Source: Mytilisepta virgata (lineage: Eukaryota > Mollusca > Bivalvia > Mytilida > Mytilidae). From it: a DNA stretch of 64,000 nt. The notes beneath the pieces were generated by a model. That model did not search any database and was not told where the DNA came from. It saw only the letters and a list, made by a program, of their open reading frames with translations. A program made the translations under genes and the position numbers. This document shows, one piece after another, positions 1 to 12,065 of the stretch (position 1 is the first letter of the stretch; the number at the start of each line of letters is the position of its first letter). The stretch lies in contig CM051512.1 in assembly GCA_028015205.1 (NCBI GenBank), positions 8,306,255 to 8,370,254 on the forward strand, written 5' to 3'.

Positions 1-673
1 AAATTCCTGTAAATATGGATCTATAAAAATCATTATCCAGAGGAGGATGGAGGTTACTGGACATATAAAAGACCGAATGACTCTTTCAAACATCTGATTA
101 AAAAAAAATTAGCATGTGTCACCTTAAGACCAGAGAAAATCTACAGGAACAGTTGCCTAAAATTCAGCATGTTATATTACGACTGCATAAAAACCTCCAA
201 TGTCCCAAATTATATTTATGTTGAAAAAATATGAAATGGAATATTCTATCCAATAGAAAATATTTTTTAGCTTCCATGCGGCATCTTAGTTTGGTTTCAG
301 TAAATAGACTGTGATTATTACCATGATACACACTAAAAGACAGGTCAGTTTCTATTTCTATGTACCATTCGACAATTAAAACCTTTTTCCATATGCACAA
401 ATATTAAATTTAGCTGTTTTTGTGTTTGAACATGACATAAAAAGTTAAGGTTATGGCGTATGCGTCAATGCCACATCTTCCTGTGTGACTTAATAAGGTA
501 AAATGTTCTCAACATTGGCAACACGAGCACTAATCGGCCCCATAAACACTTAATAATGAACATCTCTTCCTAACCACCTCCTACGATTTTTCACCACACT
601 TATTTACAATATAAGTTCACAACTAAGTAGTACGAAAGCATATGGTAGACAATGATCCTAACAATGAATCTAC

Positions 674-850
674 AGTCAAACCTACTTTAAAGGGCACCTC
701 TATATAGCAAATCACTGTCTATAAAGGGCACAGTGAAAAAGTCCCATTCAAGAACAAAGCATGTAAAATTAACCTCTGTATAAAGGACACCTGCTTATAA
801 AGGCCACTTTTTCCTGGTCCACTGGGTGTACTTTATAAACAGGTTTGACT
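674..850. mobile_element. MITE-like short element with terminal inverted repeats
   Basis: The segment begins AGTCAAACCT and ends with the exact reverse complement AGGTTTGACT. The inverted similarity continues imperfectly inwards (CTTTAAAGG on the left, CCACTGGGTGTACTTTATAAA on the right). The interior repeats the theme TATAAAGG-CAC three times and has no ORF. This suits a non-autonomous DNA element, but no clear target-site duplication was found and the superfamily is unknown. Confidence 0.45.
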
Positions 851-969
851 CTATATATGAACACGACAAAGGCAAAGTGATTTTATTGCTGTTCGTAAAT
901 TAAAAAGTCACAGTGAACACCTACAACATAGAAAATAATTCTAGCCTCATTATAAAGAAAGTTTACTAA

Positions 970-1526
970 AATTTGGTTGTTCCGTGTAGACTCTCTTCGG
1001 TATTATTGTTTGTTATATGTCATAGTGTGCTGCTTTTATCTTATAAAGCTTTAATGAATGTATTTCTTATGAAAGTTGTTTTAAAAATCTCTTTGTTCAA
1101 AATGATGTTTGAAATTACTACAAACAATGTTAGCACAGTACTTTAAAAACAAGGTTTATTGTTTAATGTTTCTAACTTCCTTGAAATTTGGGACATGCTT
1201 AAAATCTGATTGTTAATTATTCAAAACATAAGTTTCTAACTTCCTTAAAATTTGTGGCTTGCTTAAAATGAGATTTTAAATTATTAAAAACATATTGAAT
1301 AGAATCTAATTTTGTATTATTTTCGAAATTGTTTCACGTCTCATCTCTTGCGTATACATTTTGTAATTTTTATTTGTCTACGTTGTTATCAGCTGTATTG
1401 TCTTGTTCAGACGACCGTATACATATTGTGTGTGTATATAGTGCAGTAGAATTACATATTTTGTTCTTTTAGCTATAGTAATTTGGTTATTCCGATTAGA
1501 CCAGCTTCGGTATTATTGTTTGCTAT
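970..1526 (+). repeat. Short direct repeats (47-bp pair and 64-bp tandem pair)
   Basis: A segment starting ATTTGGTTGTTCC at about 970 recurs at about 1480, both containing CTTCGGTATTATTGTTTG. Between them, 1168-1231 and 1232-1295 are two diverged 64-bp tandem copies starting GTTTCTAACTTCC. No coding potential is visible; this is probably a decayed repeat. Confidence 0.5.
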
Positions 1527-1569
1527 AGTTTGATGATTTTTGACTCCTCAAGCTTTGATCAAGTGTATT

Positions 1570-2401
1570 TAAATCCAAGATGGCCACCACTACAGGACAC
1601 ATTTAACATGGGATCCAATGGACATACACACAAACAGCTTCTTGCCAGAAACAGATGGAAGTGATATTATGCCTAAATGATCAGATAACAAAGTTTTTGG
1701 TGCAATTCCGAAATTCAACATGGCTTCCAGAGTCGGTCGTCCGTCTGTCAACAACTACAAAATATTTTCTCCTTTGAAACAACCCAGTCAATTGGGAACA
1801 AACTTTGGTAAAATGGTTCTTTGGTGGTCCCCTTCGAAAATTATGTCCGGCATCCCCGACATGCCTGCTGTGACTAAAAATAGGAAAATGGTGGGATAAA
1901 TTGGATCCAGACTTGAAAGCAATGGTCAATAAATGATCCTCTTTCAAATTTGTGTCCGATGATATGGACGATCAACCAAGATGGCAGCCACAGCCCGACT
2001 TAGTTTAGCATACATGTAGAACCCTATGGGCAATTCATTTAAAAATCTTCAGTCTGAAACTATTGAGCAAATTGAAACCAAACTTAGCAGCAATGGTCCT
2101 TAGATAGTCCTCTTTCAGAGTTGTGACCGATGACCCGGACGATCAACCAAGATAGCCACCCCAGCCCAACTTAGTTTAACATAAGACCCTATGGGAAATT
2201 TATTAAAAATATTCTTGTCTGAAACCACTGCGCCAATTGAAACAAGAGTTGGCAGCAATGGTCCTTAGATGGTCCTCTTTCAGAAATGTGTTCGACGACC
2301 TGGAATGTCAACCAGGGTGGCGTCAAAAGCCAAACATAGTTTAAAATAGTACCCTATCGGAAAAAATATTGAGAACATTTTCTTGTCTGAAACTATAGAG
2401 T

Positions 2402-2455
<54 letters not shown>

Positions 2456-3440
2456 TGAACCAGACATGGTAGAAATGGTCTTTAAATAGTCCTTAAATAA
2501 TTTCAGAATTGTGTCCTATGACCTAGAAAGTCAAACAAGATAGCTACCACAGCCGAACTTAGTTTAAAATGTATTAAAACATCTTCTTGTTTGAAACTAC
2601 TAACCAGATAGAACCAGACTTAGCAGAAATGGTCTTTTGATGGCCCTCTTTAAGAATTGTGTCCGATGACCCAGAATGTCAACCAAGGTGGCCGCAAAAA
2701 TCAAACATAGTTTAAAATAGTACCCAATGGGAAAATATATATAGTTGAACCAGAGATGGTAAAACTGGTCCTTTAATAGTCCTCTTTCAGAATTGTGTCC
2801 TATGACCTAGAAAGTCAAACCAGATGGCTACCACAGCCGAACTTAGTTTAACATAGAATCCTATGGGAAAATGTATTAAATAATCTTCTTGTCTGAAACT
2901 ACTAACCAGGTGTAACCAGAGTTAGCAGAAATGGTCTTTTGATGGCCCTCTTTAAGAATTGTGTCCGATGACCCAGAATGTCAACCAAGGTGGCCGCAAA
3001 AATCAAACATAGTTTAAAATAGTACCCAATGGGAAAATATATATAGTTGAACCAGAGATAGTAAAACTGGTCCTTTAATAGTCCTCTTTCAGAATTGTGT
3101 CCTATGACCTAGAAAGTCAAATCAGATGGCTACCACAGCCGAACTTAGTTTAACATAGAATCCTATGGGAAAATGTATTAAATAATCTTCTTGTCTGAAA
3201 CTACTAACCAGGTGTAACCAGAGTTAGCAGAAATGGTCTTTTGATGGTGCTCTTTCAGAATTGTGTCAGATGACCCAGACTGTTAACAAAGGTGGCCACC
3301 AAAGCCAAACTTAGATTAACATAGGACCCTATGGGAAAATTCATTTAACAAATCTTGTCTGAAAGCACTCAACCAGTTGGAAGCAGACTGGCAGCCATGG
3401 ACATTAGATGGTTCTCTTTCAAATTATGTCTAATAATACA
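1570..3440 (+). repeat. Diverged satellite-like tandem array, ~140-170-bp monomers
   Basis: The phrase CAACCAAGATGGC or a close variant recurs at about 1974, 2144, 2309, 2529, 2677, 2816, 2979, 3118 and 3282, so monomers are about 140-170 bp (one is longer where an AT tract has expanded). Each monomer contains variants of CAAACTTAGTTTAACATAG, CCCTATGGGAAAA, TCTTGTCTGAAAC and GAATTGTGTCCGATGACC. From about 2640 to 3245 two adjacent monomers repeat as a nearly identical 302-bp higher-order unit. Short ORFs inside are by-products. The monomer resembles a dispersed mollusc repeat that I recall but cannot name. Confidence 0.8.
2403..2450. repeat. (AT)n microsatellite
   Basis: A run of about 24 AT dinucleotides inside one satellite monomer, lengthening that monomer relative to its neighbours. 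Confidence 0.95.
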
Positions 3441-4724
3441 GACGTTTGTTTCATATGTCCTTTTATGGCTGTTTGGAAGATTTAATCCAGGTGAGCGGTA
3501 CAGGATCCTGCCTCTAGTTGAACATTGTAAATTAAACTCTTGTGAGTTAACCCTTAACCCTTCGACTAAGCCCCCTTTTTACACTACACTAGAATCTTGA
3601 ATGTTTGTTTTTCGTCGGTCTACAGATGATTTTACATATGCCATAGATTTGTTAGACGCCACTGTCTAAAACAGGTTGAAACATTCTAACATTCAATTTG
3701 TTACATTAGACTGGTAACATAACAATTTCGGCCAAATTGTGACAATAATTGTTATATTTCTTCACCTTAAAGTTATAATATATTGTTTACTGTATGTTCA
3801 GCTGTATCCTTCCACAATACAGGTATTTGACATTAAGGAAAAAATTCCGCTGTAACCGTTTCTAGTAGTCAAATTGATATTGCAGTTGAATTATAGACTA
3901 TTCTTCACGTTGTGTATGACTTCAAAGAGGAAGTAATGCAATAAGAATTATCTTTCTTTTAAAGTTTTATGTGTTTGTAGGTATATGATATGTATACCTT
4001 TTCTTATATTTTGTAAGTGCATTTATAACAGGAAAATTACACGTGTAGATTAATATAAATAGTCGACAGATTTTGTCTTCTATTTCAAATATTCACCATT
4101 AAACTTAGAATCACTAACTTACACATCGGAAACCATTTACAAATCTCGATTTTGGCTAACAAGATAACGCTGTACGCTTTTATTCTAAAACTAAGTTTTA
4201 TATTCTAATAGAATTAAATAAAGGTTTTTTCCATACAGTCATGCTATTGGAGAAAAAATTACCTTTAAACACTTGGAAGAAACTATTTTATTATATTCAA
4301 GACACATTCACATACATGTATATAATATTTTGTTTTTACAAAATACAGCTAACAAATGTAAATATTTCATCAACTATCTGCATAGTTTATTTCAAATACT
4401 ATTTAAAGTATAAATAACTGTAAATAAGACAACTTTCATCATTTCATCAAAAATGTGTTATTGTATAATAAAGTCTTACTCATCATTTTGTCTTTTGAAA
4501 TAAATGTAATTAACTTATTAGAAATCAACATAATAAATACAAATAGAGAAATATCAAAAGTATATGGACATGGCATCAACCATAAATAATTAATAAGTAC
4601 AGAATTCTAAATAATTAGGAAATAGTTCATTGCAATGAGGGTCATTGGCAGTATATTGACCGGTTGGTTGTCCCGAAAAAATTTTGTGGCCCAAAGTGTA
4701 GCTGAGTGCAAGAACTATTAGATT

Positions 4725-5120
4725 TTAATTATTTCGGTATATTGTGATTCGTTTTGTTACTACCACTGGGTATTTGTCACTGTCGGTGGATTGCAAGTCT
4801 CCGAGGGCATTATCAGCCCAGTAGTCAGTCTTTTGTTGTGGTATGATTCATTTCTTAAATGCCTTTAAATTGTCCGTCCAAAATTTGAAAACATTACCAG
4901 AAATTTCTAAGGCTCTTCCTTTTTCTGCAAAAGTAACCCTTAGCTGAGTTAAGATAATTTTTTTTAATTGTTTTTGGGTTTTGATGGTTCCCTTATTAAT
5001 TCATCATTATATGGTTAACCGGATTTCCAATATTTTGATCTCGAGCACTGCTGATGAGTTGTCAGACAACGAAATGGCCATAAAGTGCATTTATTTCGGT
5101 ATTTTGTGATACGTTTTATT
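4725..5120 (+). mobile_element. Hammerhead-bearing small repeat (retrozyme-like), subfamily 2
   Basis: The phrase ATTTCGGTATNTTGTGATNCG occurs at 4731 and again at 5093, giving a direct-repeat spacing of 362 bp. This means just over one unit of a tandem element is present. The unit contains a GC-richer core (CTCCGAGGGCATTATCAGCC, then CAGTAGTCAG) and a hammerhead ribozyme motif at 5045-5088. A reverse-orientation dimer of the same subfamily lies at 50142-50590. No ORF is present, as expected of a non-autonomous RNA-copied element. Confidence 0.65.
5045..5088 (+). ncRNA. Type I hammerhead ribozyme motif
   Basis: Core CTGATGA at 5051-5057, then stem II GTTG/CAAC (58-61 with 67-70, loop TCAGA), then GAAA at 5071-5074. 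A very short stem III (ATGG/CCAT) is followed by T5081-A5082 as the U-H cleavage dinucleotide. Stem I pairs GCACT with AGTGC, with one mismatch beside the core. All conserved core nucleotides of the hammerhead are present. Activity is inferred, not shown; the stem I mismatch may weaken it. Confidence 0.65.
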
Positions 5121-5288
5121 TCAATACTTATTTCAAACCTACAATGTTCCAAAATTTATAATAATATTAATTAAGCACCGCCCACTAGTCCTTATAATAA
5201 AGCCCGCCCACCGGTTTCTTTAAGATAGGCATATTAAGAGATAAATCTTAAAAGTATAATATTAAAAAATATACAAGTGTATTCACAT

Positions 5289-6495
5289 TCACAGTAATTT
5301 GATATCACTGTTTACTTTTCTATATCTAACCGAACGTTCAAAATTTGCTGGGGTTTCCAAAACAGGGGTGCAGTACGGTGTTTTATACATCTTCCTATAC
5401 AGATGTTTACATTCACTTCTAAACGTCGTGTCTAGCAAACAAAATACTACCGGGTTTGCAGCATGATTGATGAAGTAAGCTCTAGCAAGAATATCGGTGC
5501 CAGTAATGGATTTGAATATTTCTGCGTGTGTCACCTTTAAGATTATGGCAACAACATATATAATATAGCTGATGCTACGATTAAGCTAATACATCTTTTC
5601 CTTTATCATAACTGCGTCTTGAAGGACGTTTTCCTTTTGACAATTTCTTAGTTTCCTTGGGTCTGTTGTGTGTCGCTTGTTTTGCAGGAGGATGTGTTTT
5701 ACTAACATAATTTACTTAAGTTTCTTTCGTTTCATCGAAAGTCGTATTGCTCCTGTTGGTAGAAGAATCTATGTCCATGTCGTATGTATTTTTTCCTGCA
5801 TTTACTTCTTTCATCTGGGTACAGATCATATAAAGTATTTTGCTGTATGTAAGAAGGCATCATACAGAGTCCAGAACTTAAAAGAATGATGACTGCTGCA
5901 TATGGTATTGCAGTATGGATATTTTGATAATCTGAAAAACAGTAGTCTTTACCGCCAAGCCCATTTATACATGTTTCTTTCTTATTCAATCCGTAAAACA
6001 CAAACGATGGGATGGATAACAATACAGCTACACCAACAGTTCTTCCACATATAATATTGTACTTTACACATTGTCGCTCTTTGCCAATGTCAAAAATTTT
6101 ATACATTTTCTATATCTGTCAACGGCAATTGTGTTCAGAATCCCCCAGATACTAGGATAACCACAGGAATTAAAAACCGGATGAATTTACAAGCACCTGC
6201 GGAAGAAAACGTGAAATCATATCGCATGTTGGATATTTCATCAGGAGCACAAGCTACACGCGCAAACAAACCAAACGCGGAGGCATGATTTAGCAGTAAC
6301 TGGTGACACCAAATACACCAATAGCGTATGAATATTTCCTTTGGTACTAACTACAGACAGTATAGCAAGGAATACTACAGCGGGTATGTCCAGCTGCTGT
6401 CGTTCGAGGTCGTCTAAGGTTGCAATGTACATACTATCATTTACCAGGTCGGTAGAGTTGTTTAAAAAAGTCATTCTACAACGAAAACTAAACAA
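5289..6495 (-). pseudogene. Broken class A GPCR, paralogue of the receptor at 16164-17297
   Basis: Receptor-like pieces occur in order on the minus strand but in different frames. 6495-6241 holds the N-terminus and TM1 (GNIHTLLVYLVSP). 6240-6120 holds the ECL1/TM3 region (FTFSSAGACKF) and a canonical DRY motif in the run IAVDRYRKC. 6106-5732 holds TM4, ECL2 and TM5 (SIPSFVFYGLN, then TAIPYAAVIILL). 5534-5289 holds TM7 and helix 8 (RAYFINHAANPVVFCLLD). Frame changes occur near 6120 and 5870, with stops in the third intracellular loop and TM6. Every piece aligns by eye with the intact paralogue on the same strand 10 kb away, so this is a decayed tandem duplicate. It keeps DRY where the intact copy has ERL. 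Confidence 0.85.
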
Positions 6496-6499
6496 TCCA

Positions 6500-7340
6500 A
6501 TATTCGATGTAATACGTCATTTGATTGGTTAGATTGTTTTCCTCTATCATATCTAATACCAAATTTTCTTTTCTAGTGTGACGTTTTAGACGTTAAAACA
6601 AACGTTGGAATAAAATTATAAGGATAAATTTTATAATTTCTTTTCATAATGAAATATGTATACCCTAGTGCCGTAGAAAAGCGATTATCGTATTAGAATA
6701 CAAAACAAAAGGTCTCTGTTTCGATTCCAGTTCTGGAGACCAATTTCAGGGATCAAATGTACGACGCCCTATCGAAGCGATTGTAAGAATGGTTTCAGTA
6801 AAAGATGCTTGTTCGTCGCATACGAACGAAAAAATGACAATCCTTGCTAAGGGAAAGCAACACCCATTAATTAACTAGTGTGTTATCGGCTTCAGTGCGA
6901 CTAAAACTTTCCTTTCAATACAGAATATCTGAATTAATACATAATCTGTGATTAAAGAAAAATGATTGTAGGTGCAACAAATTTATTAGTTATAAATTAT
7001 TCAGAAATATAGCTCTGACTTAAATACACGTACCTTTCATAACTGTCATTCCAATCATTTTATTAATGTACATTTTCCTTTTAAAATTACTTATATACTG
7101 ACGAATTTTCAAAGAATTGATTCAGAAAAAATAAATCGCCAAGAATATGCATTGTGAAAACTAGTTACTTAATAAAGATAGCATTACATGGTTAATCCTC
7201 AGGTCAAAACAATAACATGACCAATACAGAAACAACCAAGTAATAATATTATTATATAAGTTTCGTAGGAAAAAGAACCTCAGTTTTCAAAGATGAAACA
7301 AATAACATCCAAAATAATGTAGCAATTAATTGTCTAAGGC
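6500..7340. other. No gene recognised
   Basis: AT-rich sequence with no ORF or repeat that I recognise. It holds whatever upstream region the broken GPCR once had. Confidence 0.5.
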
Positions 7341-7344
7341 TTTA

Positions 7345-7600
7345 AGGTATTTAACAAAATTCAAAAATAATAGAATTACTATGGGTTTATTCCTTGTATT
7401 GCAAATGGTGGATCTCCTTAGCAGAAATTGGGCTTCCTGTTTCGGTATTTTTGGTTATGAGTACTTCTTGTTTTAAAATAAGTTTGGTTTTTGGTCTTCC
7501 AAATGTTTCGGCTAATGAGAGGTAACTCCTTGAAATGCGTCGTATACAGCATAGTATAAATTAGTATCTTTGGATTGATATTTTAAGGAATCATCTACAA
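7345..7600 (+). mobile_element. Decayed hammerhead-bearing small repeat, subfamily 1
   Basis: This is about 75% of a subfamily 1 unit, matching 44714-44990 and 55468-55745 by eye (TTCCTTGTATTGCA, GGCTTCCTGTTTCGGTATTT, GGTCTTCCAAATGTTTCGG). The ribozyme region (7510-7552) has lost the 5' half of stem I and reads CTAATGA instead of CTGATGA. The distal half (TGAAATGCGTCGTATACAGC) is intact, so self-cleavage is not expected. Confidence 0.65.
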
Positions 7601-7984
7601 ATTCAAATAGTATGTAGTCCATACCTATATTTTGTATCCATGATATAAATAGATGCCTCTTTTTCCTTCATACAAACGGTCTGAACTAGAAAATAGTTAA
7701 TGTCACTTTATAACTCATTTACAAAAATTTCCTGGTATTAAGTACGATTTGTATTGTTTTCTTCTAATACATAGTTGATGGGTAAACATTTTCCAGTTTT
7801 TAATGTTCTCTATTTATTCCCTGGCCTGTTTTTTTTTTCTTCGAATGAATGATGTCATGGACCAATTAGATACACGAAATTTTTATTGTTACTAACAATA
7901 CCGGACTAATTAATGAATACATGCATTCTTTATTTTCATGTTGCAAAATTAAAATTCTTTGACGAAACATTGCATTCACTAATA

Positions 7985-8175
7985 TATTTCTGCAGGAAGC
8001 AGAGACTGCTTACTTTTCCGGAGCACCTGAGTCTACATCCGGTTTTTTTGGTGGGGTCCATGTTGTTCATATGTTTTTAGTTTTTAATTGTAATGCATGT
8101 ATTGTCTTGGTCTTGTCTTCGTTGTTCTGCGGAGGTGTCAGTTGTTTCGATGTTTTCCCTCCTTCGAATATCCCT
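7985..8175 (+). repeat. Dispersed repeat fragment (GGAGCACCTGAG...GGTGGGGTCCATG type)
   Basis: Contains CCGGAGCACCTGAGT followed by TTTGGTGGGGTCCATGTTG and TTGTCTTCGTTGTTCT. The second part recurs at 21330-21475, and the first part recurs in reverse complement at about 12350-12400 and 12690-12730. It looks like the 3' end of an abundant mussel-type repeat; no coding. Confidence 0.6.
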
Positions 8176-8179
8176 ATGG

Positions 8180-9035
8180 TATTTCTTGACTTTACCTACA
8201 AAAATGTCTCTTCGTTAAAATTAGAGAATAAATAACGAACCAAGAAAAGAGCCTCTGTGAGGCGGATACTTCCGAACTCTCAAAGCTATTGTAGGTTTAT
8301 AACGGTATTCTTATAAACCATTTACTATATACTGGTAACTAGCCAATTGATATTCCCGAAATATCACTAACTGAATAAATTTACATATTTAAGGACGGGA
8401 AATGGGGAGTAATTCAGATATCCAGATCATAATAAATTTTATTAAATTCTATCAGACAGACGACAGAAAACAAAATACTATAGTATACATTGAAATATAT
8501 GACCGTTGGTTAAGATTTATTAGAATTTTGGTATTCGATTTTCAAGGTTAGATATTTCTTTTTATTACATTGACATATTCAGGACATTAATAAGAAGAAA
8601 ACTACAAGGATCGTGTTTTTGTATAGAAAAGTCTTTGGCGACAGCTATTGATACTGCTGGTGTGAAATATGAAATGTTTGTTCATTTACTATGAGATTTT
8701 CTTTCACAAGGAAATCCGGGTTCTTCACCGCTCTCAGCTTTATAATCAAAAATACTTGGCTGTTCAAATTATTCACACTCAATAAAAAAAAATCTTTCAA
8801 GATTTTGATTTTTATCATTTTTTTTTCTATATTTGTAGGTAAAAGTTGAACTGTTTAAAAACAATGAAAGAGTAGCATGGATTCCCTTTAATGGTAGAAA
8901 CACAAATAATAGCAATGAATATTATCCATGACAGTAGCTTCAACAACCTGGCACAGTGTAGTACTTATAACTACTTTTCAGTAACTGGGTAATGTATTTT
9001 TCTGTGCTTACAACAGTTATTGTAGTTTACTTTTA
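8180..9035. other. No gene recognised
   Basis: AT-rich sequence with many stops in all frames; no repeat with a second copy in the window was noticed. Confidence 0.5.
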
Positions 9036-9039
9036 CACA

Positions 9040-9447
9040 GTGAGCCCTAGGCACCTGTGATGGAACACGGGGACTCAATCCATAGATCTGCCTAGCGGTC
9101 TCCAGGTGGCGGATAGGGGAGACCCTCTCGTTGATGGGGAAGGGGGGGGGGGGGGGCGGGGTGTCCGGTCATAACACGGAAAGCCTGACCGCGGACTATA
9201 GTGGATAACGTGTTTGGAGAATCCACACTCCCTGCACGCTAAAGAACCCTTCTGTAGTTTTCGAAAAAGAGTAGGCTTATGCCGCTACAGAAGGCTAAAT
9301 TATCCGACCCTGCCCAACCATCCTCCTTTTACAATGGCAGTCAAAATTGGTTCCACTTTTGTTTCCTGTCCCACCCCTATTTGTTTGATAAATTGATAAA
9401 TTGAACTGGTTCTCGTCCTGAAAAAGCAACAATCAATCAATCAATCA
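9040..9447 (+). mobile_element. Dispersed repeat with (AATC)n tail, copy 1
   Basis: Shares ordered blocks with 10478-10778 and 56803-57172: CACCTGTGATGG, AGCCTGACCGCGGAC, TGGAGAAT-CCACACTCCCTGCACGCTAAAGAA, CTGTAGTTTTCGAAAAAGAG, GCCGCTACAGAAG and CCCTATTTG. It ends in a simple AATC tail. A poly-G run (9140-9158) interrupts it. A short terminal oligonucleotide repeat suggests a retroposon (SINE-like or a 3' LINE fragment). I did not find convincing Pol III boxes. Confidence 0.6.
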
Positions 9448-10477
9448 TACACAGTGAGCCAAGGTAGAGGTATTTAAAGATTAAATTTGTACACTCATGC
9501 AAAAATGAAATTTAAATATTATTCATTTAATTAAATTTTCTAAAACAAAGATATTACTAAATGAAATGTTCGATCTATTTATAATAGGAATGCTGACGAT
9601 AAAACGATTAATAAAAGATTTTTCATAAATCAAAACTATGGCGGCTGTGGAGCATATTTTGGATGGTTTGTTGTCGTCCATAAACGTTTTCCTTGTAGCT
9701 GGGTGAGAACGAGAAAAGCACCAGTGTTTATTTATCCTAAAAACCATACATCAATAAATCTGACTAAAGATAAAACATAGAGTTCTATCATCATAACACT
9801 ACAAACGTTAGTTAGATGCTGGCTGTCTTACTGTACAGAAATAAAACACGTACGAGGCACCTACATCGATATATCTCAAATATAAATTTTGCATAAAATC
9901 AAAAATCACAAGTGCCGTCCGCCATTCCTGATTATATAGTCGAGTCATCCTCTAATGACATTTTAACAGTCCGTCGAATGAAATTTTATACAGGATCTGC
10001 GGGATTAGAAAGGCGTACGGAAATATGATAAGTGAATATTAAGAATCCTTGAAAAATCAAAAGTTTACACTTTAAATTGTGATTTCTCATATGAAAAGAT
10101 AAACATGTTAAAATAAGCATAGTATCATGATTGCGCGGTGCCTTAAATTTTAACGTATACCTTTTATAGGGATTCTGGGGATAGGCTTTTTGAGAAAATA
10201 CGATTTTAAGGAAAGTTATTTAACTTGTTAAATATGTTTATATAAGCACAACAGCTTTATTTAAATTTTCAATTAAGGTATTTAATCCATAACTGACAAC
10301 TTGATTCTACCATTGACCTCAGTTATTACCAGAAACAGTATGTATCTAACTCTATTCATCGACACTGCATTAAGATTACGAAGTCTGTTTTAACACTGAA
10401 AGGGTATTATAAATAATTCCGGAATTTACGCTTTGGTGCAAATATTTTTTTTCAATGAAAAATGCTACGCACATGGA

Positions 10478-10778
10478 TCAACGGAGCTTAACACTCCATT
10501 CATAAACCTTCCTGGAGAGTCCTCAGGTAGCGGATAGAGGAGACCCTCTTTAAGCTGTTTGTCAGATGGGTAAAGTGTTTGGAGAATGCCACGCTCCTTG
10601 AACGCTAAAGGTCCATTCTGTTGTTTTCGAAAAAAACCATCCAGCCTTTTAAAATGGCAGTCAAAACTAGTCCCTCTATTTGAATTGTGTTTGATAAATT
10701 TCGAAACTGGTTCTCGTCCTGGAGAAGCATGTTATATCTGCCACTGGACGCTAAGCAACTAATAATCAATTAATCAAT
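10478..10778 (+). mobile_element. Dispersed repeat with (AATC)n tail, copy 2
   Basis: Shorter, more diverged copy of the family at 9040-9447: GGTAGCGGATAGAGGAGACC, GGAGAATGCCACGCTCCTTG, ACGCTAAAG, TTTTCGAAAAAAACC, CTATTTGAATTGTGTTTGATA. It ends CTAATAATCAATTAATCAATG. No ORF. Confidence 0.6.
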
Positions 10779-11334
10779 GAAAATTGGAATACATCTATAG
10801 TTTACTGAATTTTTTCACCATATGGTACCTTGATTTTACAAAAGAAATATATAAGTTAAATATACAACATTTTTAGATATTAAAACATTTAACATTCTAA
10901 TTGAAAAAAGTTCTTGACATCTGTATTATATGTTCCATTGAAGTAAAAAATGTACTTTCTGTTAAAAAGCGACGGTTAATGTTCAATAAGCTTTATATTG
11001 CTATCATTTGACGTTAACAAGGAGAAAGTTTCATTTCAATATAATTGGCATTATATAACTCCTTCTTGTTATTGTAAATTAATGTTGAAGTATTTTTCAT
11101 TGTCGTTGTAATAGTCTTTTTATCCTGCAACGAGGCCTTTAGCTTACCAATATAGGCTACCAATTATTGTTTTCGATATTGGGTCAGTAGCATAATAATT
11201 TATCCTGGTATCCTTGGCGTCACGTTCCCCAGCTCACTATTAGCGCGAAATTTATACTTAAAATTTACGGTTAGAAAATTGTAAAATTTGTTAAAACTAA
11301 GGAGTATCTCCCTCGTGCATAGCTTTGTCTTCAG

Positions 11335-11510
11335 ATGGTTTTGGATTACCCCTGGTGGTCATTTTGGCATTTTTGAATTTGCTCTTCAACTTTCTGCAAT
11401 ATTGTTCTTCTTAACATTTTAAGCCTTCACTACAACTGAAGAGTCGTAGATCGACGAAATGTGCACATGTTATGCATTAAAATTGGTATCAAAGACGTTA
11501 ATGTTCAACG
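11335..11510 (+). mobile_element. Repeat end with hammerhead-like core (CTGAAGA...GAAA)
   Basis: The segment ends with ATTAAAATTGGTATCAAAG, a phrase found again at about 30455-30480 and, more weakly, at 21770-21790 and 63190. At 11436-11459 CTGAAGA is followed by a perfect stem GTCG/CGAC (loop TAGAT) and GAAA, matching the hammerhead core CUGANGA-stem II-GAAA. Stem I and the cleavage-site base are not convincing, so it is probably a decayed ribozyme of an abundant bivalve repeat. Confidence 0.45.
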
Positions 11511-12065
11511 ATAGTTTGTATTGTGTTCTGGTTTAAACTGTTATGACGCCATGTCTCGATAGTTAACGTGCCAAAAATACCTTTACTGCAAATCTGCTAA
11601 AAATGTCCTATTTCCAGGCTTTTTCTCTAAAACAGATAACAATTTAGTGATGCAGGATAAATAGCATATGAGTACAATGTATATTGTCCGAAAATATAGA
11701 TATTATTTGCACTTGTCGCTAAAGAGGTGAACAATGCCCGATAAATCTCGCATTTCTACCCATGTACAAGGCTCGTACATATATTTTCTGACAATGTACA
11801 TATATTGTACATTTAATTTCTTTAGTTTGAAACCATACTTGATTCACTGATTCACTACTTGATATTGAGTCGGTGTAATGTAAGCCACATTGAATGGGGT
11901 TTCCACCTGTGCTGTAACCGCCTCATGTCATTTGCAGTTCAATTCGGTTATGTTGTATTGTATTCGTTCTATAGTAAAATAATAGTCAAGAAATTAGGTT
12001 TTTGTTTCAGCTTTCTATATATCTGACAAGTCTTTATTGTCATCGCAGTATTTTTCTAGTATTGT

